This document shows positions 1 through 6,794 of a stretch of 64,000 bases of DNA, piece after piece. Numbering within the stretch: the first letter of the stretch is position 1; each line of letters starts with the position of its first letter. A program made the translations under genes and the position numbers. Source of the stretch: CAYNKA01 sp964397655. GTDB lineage: Bacteria; Spirochaetota; Spirochaetia; DTKZ01. Where the stretch lies: assembly GCA_964397655.1 (NCBI GenBank), contig CAYNKA010000001.1:496001-560000 (forward strand). The letters run 5' to 3'. Below the pieces are notes generated by a model. It had not been told where the DNA came from. It made no database searches and saw only the letters and a program-made list of their open reading frames with translations.

Positions 1-839
1 ACAAGAAAACCGCGGAGCTCCTTTCCCGAGCGCCGAACGAGACCTTCTTCGGAGTACAGATCTTTTCGGGCAATCCTTATGCTGCCGCGCAGGCAGTCAA
101 GATCATACACGGCCTCAACCCCAGCTTCATAGACCTCAACTGCGGGTGCCCCGTCCCAAAAGTCACGAAGGGCGGGGCCGGATCCGCTCTCCTTCGCACG
201 CCGCGATTCATCTTCGACATCGTAAAGGCGATGGGGGACAATACCGATATCCCGATCACGGTGAAGATCCGGACCGGCTGGGACGGGACCAGCATCAACT
301 ATCTCGAGACCTCCGACGCCGCCGTCAAAGCTGGAGCCTCCATGATCTGCCTGCATGCCAGGACTCGCGCTCAGGGATACTCCGGAAAAGCACAGTGGGA
401 AGACATCGCGGTCTTGAAACGAAGCTGCCCGGTGCCCGTCTTCGGGTCCGGAGACATCTTCTCTCCGGAAGCCGCGAAGAACATGTTGGAGAAGACGGGT
501 TGCGACGGCGTCATGTTCGCACGTGGGGCGATAGGCAATCCTTCGATATTCCGGGAAACGAAGGATCTGCTCACGAAAGGCTTCTTCGCTCCCTCTTCAT
601 TCGAGGAAAGGGTGCAGACAGCCCTGCGGCATCTCGCAATATGCGCGGAAGACAAGGGAGAACGCGGCGCCTGCCTGGAAATGAGGAAGCACTTCTGCGC
701 ATACGTGAAAGGGATTCCCGGATCTTCGCGCTTCCGGAACAACCTGGTTCACGCCTCCACGATCGCAGAATATGAGGGCTTCGCCGTACGATTCCTGGCG
801 GAACTTCGCAAGCGAGGGAATCGTCATGACGCTGATTGA
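1..839 (+). CDS. dus: tRNA-dihydrouridine synthase (Dus), 5'-truncated
   Basis: The gene enters from the left edge; the open frame starts at base 3 and gives 278 residues, so about 40 N-terminal residues are missing compared with the usual ~320. The segment DLNCGCPVPKVTKGGAGSALL-like (bases ~139-204) is the Dus signature and holds the catalytic Cys of the GCP motif. The later KIRTGWD, HARTRAQGYSG and FGSGDIFS segments fit the FMN/tRNA-binding TIM barrel. The enzyme reduces uridine to dihydrouridine in tRNA D-loops in the cytoplasm. Before insertion of the downstream element this gene would have sat next to the tRNA-Leu gene. The subfamily (DusB-like) is a best guess. Confidence 0.95.
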   Translation, partial: KKTAELLSRAPNETFFGVQIFSGNPYAAAQAVKIIHGLNPSFIDLNCGCPVPKVTKGGAGSALLRTPRFIFDIVKAMGDNTDIPITVKIRTGWDGTSINYLETSDAAVKAGASMICLHARTRAQGYSGKAQWEDIAVLKRSCPVPVFGSGDIFSPEAAKNMLEKTGCDGVMFARGAIGNPSIFRETKDLLTKGFFAPSSFEERVQTALRHLAICAEDKGERGACLEMRKHFCAYVKGIPGSSRFRNNLVHASTIAEYEGFAVRFLAELRKRGNRHDAD

Positions 840-900
840 CTCAATATCGAGATATCGCAGGACAAGCGGCTTCTGCCGTGGGCGCCTCTTTACGCCCTGG

Positions 901-960
901 ATTGCCGAAGACCGGAATCGAACCGGCACAGAACTTTCGGTCCCGGGGGATTTTAAGTCC
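901..960. repeat. attL: 60-bp copy of the tRNA-Leu 3' part
   Basis: Identical over all 60 bases to 14601-14660; the flanking bases on both sides differ (900 g vs 14600 t, 961 t vs 14661 c). It spans the anticodon loop, variable arm, T arm and acceptor 3' strand of tRNA-Leu but lacks the 5' half, so it is not a functional tRNA gene. It is the chromosomal tRNA end displaced by integration. Confidence 0.95.
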
Positions 961-980
961 TAAACCGTCTATTTACTTAT

Positions 981-1010
981 GTTAATTGAAGTTAGTCAAT
1001 GTTAGTGTAA
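981..1010 (+). promoter_or_regulatory. Three 10-bp-phased direct repeats beside attL (candidate Xis sites)
   Basis: Three consecutive decamers starting at 981, 991 and 1001 begin GTTAAT, GTTAGT and GTTAGT. They begin 20 bases inside the attL core. Helically phased short direct repeats next to an att core are typical of excisionase/recombination directionality factor sites. The function is inferred. Confidence 0.45.
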
Positions 1011-1087
1011 TCCTACCAGGAAAAGAAGTTATGTAAATCTGGATAAATCCACGTTAAATGCAATTAGCCCGATTTAGTGGGGTCATT

Positions 1088-1113
1088 TCTCATTTTTCAT
1101 CTCATTTTTTTGG
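1088..1113 (+). repeat. Left copy of paired TCTCATT repeat (candidate integrase arm site)
   Basis: Two TCTCATT units 12 bases apart, the second followed by a T run and GG. Nearly the same 26-base arrangement is found in the same orientation at 14509-14534 near the other end. Paired direct repeats at both ends of an element suggest arm-type binding sites of the tyrosine integrase. Confidence 0.4.
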
Positions 1114-1288
1114 TTATAAAATATCCCCCGGCTGTTTTGGCCTTGAGAAAATTGAGAATATAATAGAAAAAACAAATCATGTTTTTCCGTGCTTTATAGG
1201 GTTTTTGCGGGTTATTGATTATGTAGGTTCTCTCGTATTTTGAAATCAAAAATCAAAAGTACTATAATTTCATAAAAGGGGGGATCCT

Positions 1289-1777
1289 ATGGCAACGCTC
1301 ATAAAATGCAAAACTTGCGGAAAAGAGATTTCGTCATCTGCTGGGGTTTGTCCTAATTGTGGGCAAAAATTGAAAACGGGCTTAGTACTCAAAATTGTGA
1401 TTGGATTTATTGTTTTATTTTTTATTTCTGGCGTCCTGTCACAAATTGGAAAAGACAAAACAATTGCCTATGGTTCTTCTTCAAATAATCAAAACATAAC
1501 GAATACTCAATCAAAACCTGACCTTGAATTATTGAATCATTCCGTCCAGACCGATTCACATATGAAATACGTTGTAGGAACAATTAAAAACAATACGAAT
1601 AAGAAATATTCCTATGCACAAGTAGAAATCAATCTTTATGATAAATCTGGCGCACAAATAGGTAGCACGCTGGCAAATATTAATAACTTTGAACCTGGTG
1701 CATCCTGGAAATTCAAAGCTATTATTGTAGAGGATGGAGCAAGCACATATAAAATAAAGGATATAACGGCGTTCTAA
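1289..1777 (+). CDS. Zinc-ribbon membrane protein with FxLYD-like domain
   Basis: A 162-residue protein. Residues 7-25 form a zinc ribbon (CKTCGKEISSSAGVCPNCG), residues ~30-51 a single membrane span, and the C-terminal half (~75-160) resembles FxLYD domains, with the NLYDKSG core and conserved hydrophobic strands. The start has a strong G-rich ribosome site (AAGGGGGGATCCTATG). The gene is conspicuously AT-rich compared with its neighbours and stands alone between the attL arm and a leftward operon, which suggests a cargo ('moron') gene of recent origin. It probably sits in the inner membrane; its role in the element is unknown. Confidence 0.85.
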   Translation: MATLIKCKTCGKEISSSAGVCPNCGQKLKTGLVLKIVIGFIVLFFISGVLSQIGKDKTIAYGSSSNNQNITNTQSKPDLELLNHSVQTDSHMKYVVGTIKNNTNKKYSYAQVEINLYDKSGAQIGSTLANINNFEPGASWKFKAIIVEDGASTYKIKDITAF

Positions 1778-1778
1778 A

Positions 1779-1825
1779 AAAGGCCGCCCCCGAGGAAAGC
1801 GAAGAAACCCCGAGGTCGGCCGAGA
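1779..1825 (-). terminator. Probable terminator of the left-arm operon
   Basis: On the minus strand a GC-rich inverted repeat (GGCCGACC ... GGGCGGCC, one mismatch) is followed directly by six T residues. It lies about 60 bases after the stop of the leftward 113-aa gene. Confidence 0.55.
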
Positions 1826-1884
1826 GAAAAGGGAACGCGGTCCGGCGAAGGTGGAGGCCAGACCGGCCGGGCGCGTCCCGACGG

Positions 1885-2226
1885 TCACGATGCGGCGGAT
1901 GTCCCCGAGCCTCGCCATGGGCCCACTATGGTTTTTCCGAATTCCTTTCGGGGCGGTTCTTCCCTCTTGGCGATCCCCCCGCGAGCGGCGGTCTTGAAAT
2001 TTTCGATCCATCTGGGCGCGGATTCACGGAAGCAATGTAAGACGTAGGTCGCCTCGTCGTTGAGCGCACATGGTATCAGCGGCCCGAAGGCGTCGAGTAT
2101 CCATGCTGCCTGTTTCGCCTTCGTGATATTAAAATCCGCGAAGTGTCCCCAGGTTGTTTTTATCGCCTTGTACGTCTCTTTTGGTATAGTAACATGAAGT
2201 TGAACGCCTTTTTCTCTTCTGCTCAT
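1885..2226 (-). CDS. Small element protein, unknown function
   Basis: A 113-residue basic protein starting MSRREKGVQLHVTIPKE. The segment VQLHVTIPKETYKAIKTTW resembles the start of ribbon-helix-helix folds, so DNA binding is possible but not shown. The second of two in-frame ATGs is chosen because a GAGG site lies about 10 bases upstream of it; the first ATG (2235) is too close. It is the third gene of the left-arm leftward operon. No family was recognised. Confidence 0.6.
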   Translation of the reverse strand: MSRREKGVQLHVTIPKETYKAIKTTWGHFADFNITKAKQAAWILDAFGPLIPCALNDEATYVLHCFRESAPRWIENFKTAARGGIAKREEPPRKEFGKTIVGPWRGSGTSAAS

Positions 2227-2282
2227 TATAATCATGCCTCGAAAAAGCCCCCGCCCGGATCGCCAGGAGGGGGCCGGATGGA

Positions 2283-2768
2283 TCAAAACTGCGGCACGGC
2301 GGCGGCCGGTTCGTCGGCGGCCTCGGCTTTTTCCTTCTCCGCGATCTGCGATTCCAGGTAAGCGAGCCCGGCGCGGATGCGCGTGACGAGGACGTCGTCT
2401 ATAGAAACGCCGCGCTCGGTCGCCTCGGCGGCGATCCTGTCGTAGAGGTCGCACGGGATTTCGAGCTGAATTTCCACATCGTCTTCATCCTCTTCTTCGT
2501 GGTGCCTTTCCTCGGTCCACAATCCTGCCGTTTTCGCATCGAGGATGTGCGCGGCGAAGGTCTCGCGGGCCTCGTCCCGATCGTAGACGATAAGGGACGT
2601 TTCCGGTACCACCTCGAAGGTCTCAATCCTCCCGCCGTCGATGAGGTAGGGCCGCCCGATGAGTTCCCCGCTTGTACCGACTTCGAGGACTTCCAGGACT
2701 TCGCCCATAGAAGTTAGGACGATTTTTCCTACCAGGTCTTCAAGGTCGATTCCTTTTCGATTTTCCAT
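2283..2768 (-). CDS. Acidic element protein with RHH-like C-terminus
   Basis: 161 residues, starting MENRKGIDLEDLVGK; the site GGAGGAGCAT just before the ATG decides the start. The N-terminal ~75 residues look like a small beta-rich domain, followed by an acidic linker (HHEEEDEDD) and a C-terminal part (IQLEIPCDLYDRIAAEATERGVSIDDVL) that matches the strand-helix-helix pattern of ribbon-helix-helix proteins. It lies between two other small genes in the left-arm operon. An anti-repressor or control role is speculation. Confidence 0.65.
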   Translation of the reverse strand: MENRKGIDLEDLVGKIVLTSMGEVLEVLEVGTSGELIGRPYLIDGGRIETFEVVPETSLIVYDRDEARETFAAHILDAKTAGLWTEERHHEEEDEDDVEIQLEIPCDLYDRIAAEATERGVSIDDVLVTRIRAGLAYLESQIAEKEKAEAADEPAAAVPQF

Positions 2769-2830
2769 ATGCTCCTCCAAAAAACGATTTGCTTTTCATG
2801 GGCCGCGAGCGACGGCTGCCCGGCGTCTTC

Positions 2831-3061
2831 CTATGCGGCTTTCCTCCTTCCCTTCGCGGCGAGGATTTCGACCTGTTCGATGCACTTGAGGATTTCCACC
2901 TCTAAGGCGTGTCGCTCCTCCTGTAGGTGCCTGGCGATTTCCACGGCTTCCACGAGCAGGGCGGCGGGGATCTTCCGGCGGCGCTTCGCGGCCTCGTCGA
3001 GTTCCGCGAGGCGGAGCGTCATCGGCAAGGGGGCGGGGGCGAGTTGGGTTGATTTTTTCAT
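2831..3061 (-). CDS. Small helical element protein, unknown
   Basis: A 76-residue protein with mostly helical, charged sequence (residues 18-70) and a basic end. A near-perfect ribosome site (TATAGGAGGTTCAAACTATG) supports the start. It is the first gene of the left-arm operon and lies directly behind the consensus promoter and the CAAATG inverted repeat, so its expression is likely controlled by the divergent ribbon-helix-helix protein. No family recognised. Confidence 0.7.
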   Translation of the reverse strand: MKKSTQLAPAPLPMTLRLAELDEAAKRRRKIPAALLVEAVEIARHLQEERHALEVEILKCIEQVEILAAKGRRKAA

Positions 3062-3082
3062 AGTTTGAACCTCCTATAAATA

Positions 3083-3099
3083 CAAATGGATTACATTTG
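3083..3099. promoter_or_regulatory. Operator-like inverted repeat CAAATG-N5-CATTTG
   Basis: A perfect 6-bp inverted repeat with a 5-bp spacer, just downstream of the -10 box of the leftward promoter. A further half-site CAAATG occurs at 3155-3160, in front of the rightward RHH gene. The spacing and position suit a small dimeric repressor acting on both divergent transcripts. Confidence 0.55.
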
Positions 3100-3105
3100 C
3101 TATAC

Positions 3106-3134
3106 ATAATAATGCAATGTATATCGTATGTCAA
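3106..3134 (-). promoter_or_regulatory. Sigma-70 promoter of the left-arm operon
   Basis: On the minus strand TTGACA (3134-3129) is followed after exactly 17 bases by TATTAT (3111-3106). Transcription would begin near 3100, inside or beside the CAAATG inverted repeat, and read the 76-, 161- and 113-aa genes. Confidence 0.75.
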
Positions 3135-3177
3135 GCAAAAATACAAATACTTTACAAATGGGGTACAATAGATTATT

Positions 3178-3339
3178 ATGTATATTATGAAAGAAAATTA
3201 TTCTTTCCGGCTTGATCCTGAGTTGGTCAAACGGGTTGACGAAAGAGCCAAGAAAGAAAAACGTTCACGAACAAACCTCGTTGAAGTCATGATGGAATTT
3301 TACCTGAATTTAAAAAAAAGCGAGAAAAAAGAAGCATAG
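3178..3339 (+). CDS. Ribbon-helix-helix (CopG/Arc-type) regulator
   Basis: A 53-residue protein MYIMKENYSFRLDPELVKRV... ending KKSEKKEA. The pattern YSFRLDPELVKRVDERAKKEKRSRTNLVEVMMEFYL is the classic beta-strand plus two helices of Arc/CopG DNA-binding proteins. A second ATG at 3187 could be the true start. It is divergent from the left-arm operon, with operator-like repeats in the shared region, and is followed by a strong terminator, so it forms a one-gene unit. A role as auto-repressor and repressor of the neighbouring operon is inferred from position. Confidence 0.75.
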   Translation: MYIMKENYSFRLDPELVKRVDERAKKEKRSRTNLVEVMMEFYLNLKKSEKKEA

Positions 3340-3653
3340 GGAGAGCTATGTCCTTCGTGTATAGGGTAGTGAAATGACAGACCGGAGTTGTCCGGTCTTT
3401 TTTTGGCCTCGAATGTTTCTTCCGGGAGGTCGGCGATTTTTTGGAAACGAATAGCGGTTGAGACCGGAATTCCATTTCGATCCAGCGTGGATCGAAATGA
3501 TTTCGGGATTCCTTCTCTTGCGTTCTTCGTATTCCCCTGTTCTCTTGGTATTTCCCGGAGCAATTCCCCCGCTTTCCTCTCGGTCCGTATCTTGATTTCC
3601 GCGAGGGTGACGGTATGCGTCGCACGTGCGACTTGGACACCTGAGCCTTGAGA
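3300..3653 (-). pseudogene. 5'-truncated ParB-like/phage replication-regulator fragment
   Basis: The minus-strand frame reads ...TLAEIKIRTERKAGELL, then a low-complexity part, then IRFQKIADLPEETFEAKK. This is the end pattern of ParB-like proteins common in phages and conjugative elements (xAxEIRxRAERxAGELL ... RWQKIAxLPEEEFEA). There is no ATG, GTG or other good start: the frame begins directly after the neighbouring terminator. It also runs through the RHH gene's terminator before stopping, so both ends look lost. A decayed remnant is the best reading. Confidence 0.55.
3380..3404 (+). terminator. Rho-independent terminator after the RHH gene
   Basis: A perfect 7-bp stem (GACCGGA / TCCGGTC) with a 4-base loop is followed by eight T residues (3397-3404), 41 bases after the RHH stop codon. 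Confidence 0.85.
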
Positions 3654-3654
3654 G

Positions 3655-3705
3655 AAAAAAGCCCGGCCGGGAAACCCAAACCCCCGGAAACAGGCCCGGC
3701 CGGGC
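3655..3705 (-). terminator. Terminator of the main leftward element operon
   Basis: On the minus strand an 11-bp GC stem (CCCGGCCGGGC/GCCCGGCCGGG) is followed by six T residues. It lies 18 bases past the sigma-factor stop codon and closes the tail-module transcript. Confidence 0.85.
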
Positions 3706-3722
3706 GAGATGTAGTCATGTGG

Positions 3723-4277
3723 TCAATTCCTCGTGTCTCCCGCGACGATCTCGAAGCGTTCCCGAATTTTCGCGAGAGCCCGTTTTCTGATTTGAGAAAT
3801 TCTTGGACTGCTCACTCCTTCTCGTCGGGCTATCTCTCGCCATGCCACTCCGGACGCCAGGGCGCGAAGGATGCGGACCTCCCGAGCCGAGAGGATTGAA
3901 AGGTATTTCTCCGCCTGCAACCTTTCCTCCGCCTGCTCGAATGCGTCCCCGCTGTGCGGGTCCGGGATGAGTGCGCCGAAGGTTTTGTCACCTATCGGTG
4001 CGTCAAGGGACATTGCTTCATTTTTCGCGTTCCTGCACTCGCGGTTTTCGTCCGTCAGCTTCCGCGACACCATCGAAAAAATCCACGGAACCGCCATCGT
4101 GGAAAATCGAAGCCCCCGCGAGGCGTCAAATTTCCGAACAGCGAGTAGCAACCCGATCCGCCCGAGCTGGAGCAAGTCCTGGAAGTCGTGCCGGTCCGAG
4201 AAGCGGCGGAGGACGAAATGGACGAGCCCCTCGTTTTCTCGGAGGGCCCTGGATTCCTCTTCTCTTGTGAGCGTCAT
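3723..4277 (-). CDS. Element-encoded sigma-70-family factor
   Basis: 184 residues starting MTLTREEESRAL; the AAGGAG site before 4277 decides this start. Residues ~25-75 match sigma region 2 (LVHFVLRRFSDRHDFQDLLQLGRIGLLLAVRKFD, then FSTMAVPWI). Residues ~125-170 match region 4 with its helix-turn-helix (ILSAREVRILRALASGVAWREIARREGVSSPRISQIRKRAL). The length fits a two-domain factor lacking region 1. It overlaps the hub gene by one base and is last in the tail module. A role in switching on element genes is inferred; promoters it recognises are unknown. It could also be a sigma-like activator such as those of some phages. Confidence 0.8.
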   Translation of the reverse strand: MTLTREEESRALRENEGLVHFVLRRFSDRHDFQDLLQLGRIGLLLAVRKFDASRGLRFSTMAVPWIFSMVSRKLTDENRECRNAKNEAMSLDAPIGDKTFGALIPDPHSGDAFEQAEERLQAEKYLSILSAREVRILRALASGVAWREIARREGVSSPRISQIRKRALAKIRERFEIVAGDTRN

Positions 4278-5605
4278 CAAAAAAGCTCCTTCTTTTCCTC
4301 GAAGAATTTCGCCCACGGGAATTTCACGGGCATTCCAAGGCTGTAGGCTTCGGGGAGGACAAGGGCGAGGTTCGCAACGTCTCCGCTTGCCGGGTCCTTC
4401 GTGAGTTCTACCGACTGAATCAAGTATTCCGTCTCTTCAAAGATGAAAGCCCCGGGAGCGTAGAGAATGACTTTCATGTTTTCCGACCACAATTGCCCGT
4501 CGGCATTGCGCCAGCCGACTACGGAAACGGGGATCGTCACCGAATCGGCGATGCTCTTGGCCATGCGCCAATTGATCGCTTGTTCGATCGCGGATTTATC
4601 GATGTCGGGCGCGGAAAACACAAACGGGCGGAGGATGGGAATAGTTTTATCCATGACCGTTTTTGTTACGCTTGGTTCGTCGTTATCGCTTGTGACCGCC
4701 GTCCATGAGGAAAATCTTTTCGTACCGTCGTAGGTCGAGCCGATTTCGACGACCGGGAAAGAGCCCTCCCGGAGCGTTGCCACGGGCTTCGCGTCGACGG
4801 CGGCACGGGCGAACATCAAGCCAACGTCCGCTGAAATGATTTTTCCTGAATTGTCATAGGACGGTACCGAAGAGGTCACAAGGAAGCCTTGCTGCGCCGC
4901 GATGCGGAAAAGGAATTCCGCGTCCGGTTCGGTCGCTTCCTTGTTGACCTTATCGGGGAATTCACTTCCTCGTCCGTTTGCGGTGTATGCCTTGAGGCCG
5001 TAGACCGAAGCAATCTGTTTGCCGATGCCGAGAAGATCCCCGCGATATTCGGTACTGACCGCCGGATTCATACACTCGATCATGTCGCCGGGCTTCGTCC
5101 GGCATTCAACGGTGATGACTCGGCCGGACGGGCCGAGACGTGTTGACCATTTTGTTTGTCGCGCGACCATGTACGGTTCTTTGCCGATGTAGAGGACGAC
5201 AGTCTTGTAACCGAAGGGCCGGAGGGCGTCGACAAGTTTTTTATCACGATAATCGAAGGGCGTTTCAAAAGCGAAACCGTCCGAAATGTTGTTGAGGGCG
5301 CGGACGATCTTCGAGGCTTTGAAACTCGGAAAAACTTCCCCTTCTACCGAGACGGTCACCTCGTTTCCGAAATCCGCCGTGAGCGGTTGTTTCCCATATC
5401 GTGAAGTTGTTTCGGGAAAATGAAGCGTGTCCCCTTTTCGAATGACCGGAAGCCCCTCGTCGGAAATCGGGCGGGATGCGAGAATCCCCCAATTCGCGCG
5501 GACGACAAGATCAGATTGATCGTTGCCGTAGGCGGCGCGGGAAAGATTTCGTAGCGTATCGCCATCGATGACGGAATAGGGTTTGCCCGGTATCGGTTTT
5601 CCCAT
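4277..5605 (-). CDS. Phage baseplate hub / late-control protein (Mu gpP, gpD-like)
   Basis: 442 residues. Residues ~8-60 (YSVIDGDTLRNLSRAAYGN ... IRKGDTLHFPE) look like a LysM/gpX-type domain. The rest has the pattern of Mu gp44 hub proteins: NEVTVSVEGEV near residue 75, repeated beta-strands, EFLFRIAAQQGFLV in the middle and ADSVTIPVSVVGWRNADGQLW near the end. Such hubs cap the tail tube and start the baseplate of contractile tails. Good ribosome site (AAAGGAG). It lies 18 bases after the tail-fibre gene and just before the sigma factor; no tube, sheath or tape-measure gene accompanies it, which is odd. Confidence 0.75.
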   Translation of the reverse strand: MGKPIPGKPYSVIDGDTLRNLSRAAYGNDQSDLVVRANWGILASRPISDEGLPVIRKGDTLHFPETTSRYGKQPLTADFGNEVTVSVEGEVFPSFKASKIVRALNNISDGFAFETPFDYRDKKLVDALRPFGYKTVVLYIGKEPYMVARQTKWSTRLGPSGRVITVECRTKPGDMIECMNPAVSTEYRGDLLGIGKQIASVYGLKAYTANGRGSEFPDKVNKEATEPDAEFLFRIAAQQGFLVTSSVPSYDNSGKIISADVGLMFARAAVDAKPVATLREGSFPVVEIGSTYDGTKRFSSWTAVTSDNDEPSVTKTVMDKTIPILRPFVFSAPDIDKSAIEQAINWRMAKSIADSVTIPVSVVGWRNADGQLWSENMKVILYAPGAFIFEETEYLIQSVELTKDPASGDVANLALVLPEAYSLGMPVKFPWAKFFEEKKELF

Positions 5606-5623
5606 TTGTTCTTCTCCTTTTCC

Positions 5624-6682
5624 TCACGCCGCTACGAGCGCCACGACATACGGCACCCCGGCGACGAAAGACTTGCCGCGAGTTTCCGCGCCTCCAGTCG
5701 AGCCGGAATTTCCCGTGCCGTATACGGTTCCACCCCCAGTGCCCGAATTTCCGGAATACGTATAGGTCAAATCCGTAAGCGCGACGAACGAACTTCCGAG
5801 CGGGAATTGTTCTTCATAGGCTCCGGTACTGTTTGAACGATTAAGAGACGACGGATGGGAATGGTTGATCGTGTGAGTATGATTAATATCATGCGAATGG
5901 GCGAGGTCGTGGACGTGCGCCGAGTTTTGCGCCGCTTGCACTTCCGCGAGCGTCGGAGCATTGCCCCCCGCCGCGCCCATGGAGCGAATCACGCATTCGC
6001 GGAGGTCTTTCAGCGTCCTGACCCCTGCCACATCGGGCGCGATGATGTCCTTAGCCCAATGCGCGGCTATCGCCGTTGCGAGTGTCGATCCGCCGACAAC
6101 CGTTGTACCGTCGAGGTGGATGCCGAATGCGTTGCAGAATGCTCCCGTCAGCGCATCGCCTATGCGATGCCGACCGAGGGAAAACGTCTGCTGATAGTAG
6201 GTGCCGCCGTAGGTGTGAAGCGGCGAGAGCGTCGCGGGGATGATTATCCCCTCATGATACCGCTCGACGAGGGTGTCGACTTTCGGGACCTTGAGCCAAA
6301 AAAGCGGGTTCGTTTCGGGCGGCTTGTTGGTGTTGTAACTATTCCTGATGCTTGTAAACTGCATACCTCCCCGCATGACAGCCGTGCCAAGGGTGTTATA
6401 GGTGGTAGCCGCCGACCAGTCCGAAACGCCGTGAACCTTAGCGCCAACAAGTTCCTCCAGGGCGTCGCGGAAGTCGGAAGCCGATTCGGATTCGTCGGCC
6501 TCGCTCAGGCCGCCGGTGCGGTGTTTCAGGATTGTCGAGATGAACGCATATAGAAAATCGTTGTGGGTCAAAACGGTTATCCCGCTTCCGGTCTCGTCGC
6601 CGGGGTCGTCCTTGAGACGGCCGAGAGAGTGGCCGGCCGAGGGCGGCGTGTAGTTGGCGAGGTAGTCGCGTGGGTCTTTCAT
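5624..6682 (-). CDS. Tail fibre / receptor-binding protein
   Basis: 352 residues. Residues ~90-135 (WSAATTYNTLGTAVMRGGMQFTSI ... PLFWLKV) resemble carbohydrate-binding modules of the CBM5/12 type. Residues ~250-275 carry repeated HxH pairs (HVHDLAHSHDINHTHTINHSH), like the metal-binding needle of trimeric phage fibres. The C-terminus is Gly/Ser/Thr-rich and ends FVAGVPYVVALVAA, typical of fibre tips. The start has an AGAAGGAAAG site. It begins a separate transcription unit: a terminator stands directly upstream. It likely sets host range; whether virions are made by this element or a helper is unknown. Confidence 0.75.
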   Translation of the reverse strand: MKDPRDYLANYTPPSAGHSLGRLKDDPGDETGSGITVLTHNDFLYAFISTILKHRTGGLSEADESESASDFRDALEELVGAKVHGVSDWSAATTYNTLGTAVMRGGMQFTSIRNSYNTNKPPETNPLFWLKVPKVDTLVERYHEGIIIPATLSPLHTYGGTYYQQTFSLGRHRIGDALTGAFCNAFGIHLDGTTVVGGSTLATAIAAHWAKDIIAPDVAGVRTLKDLRECVIRSMGAAGGNAPTLAEVQAAQNSAHVHDLAHSHDINHTHTINHSHPSSLNRSNSTGAYEEQFPLGSSFVALTDLTYTYSGNSGTGGGTVYGTGNSGSTGGAETRGKSFVAGVPYVVALVAA

Positions 6683-6696
6683 GTTCTTTCCTTCTC

Positions 6697-6727
6697 TAAA
6701 AATTCGCCGGGGGTGAGTCGCCCGGCG
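6697..6727 (-). terminator. Terminator between morphogenesis and tail modules
   Basis: Minus-strand stem CGCCGGG/CCCGGCG with a short loop, followed by AATTTTTAG. It separates the 244-aa gene from the tail fibre gene, suggesting that fibre, hub and sigma factor have their own control. Confidence 0.6.
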
Positions 6728-6794
6728 CGACGTCCTGTCTTATATTCCCCCGACCCCTTTTCCGGCAACGCCGGTACGGGGCGGAACCTTCAAA

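Larger units (their letters stand above)
961..1288. other. AT-rich non-coding left attachment arm
   Basis: This stretch of 328 bases is much more AT-rich than the chromosome and has no convincing gene. It holds three phased GTTART repeats (981-1010) and a double TCTCATT repeat (1088-1113) that recurs at the other end of the element. It reads as an integrase/excisionase binding arm and includes the upstream region of the FxLYD-like gene. Confidence 0.6.

Noticed and set aside
901..960. A second tRNA gene at the left end
   Set aside because: Only the 3' two-thirds of tRNA-Leu is present; no 5' acceptor strand or D arm precedes the anticodon loop in this copy.
1058..1243. 61-codon rightward frame in the left arm
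   Set aside because: No ribosome site, AT-rich chance frame over the paired TCTCATT repeats.
3287..3718. 143-codon leftward open frame over the terminators
   Set aside because: It crosses two strong terminators and is out of frame with the ParB-like fragment; no family likeness.
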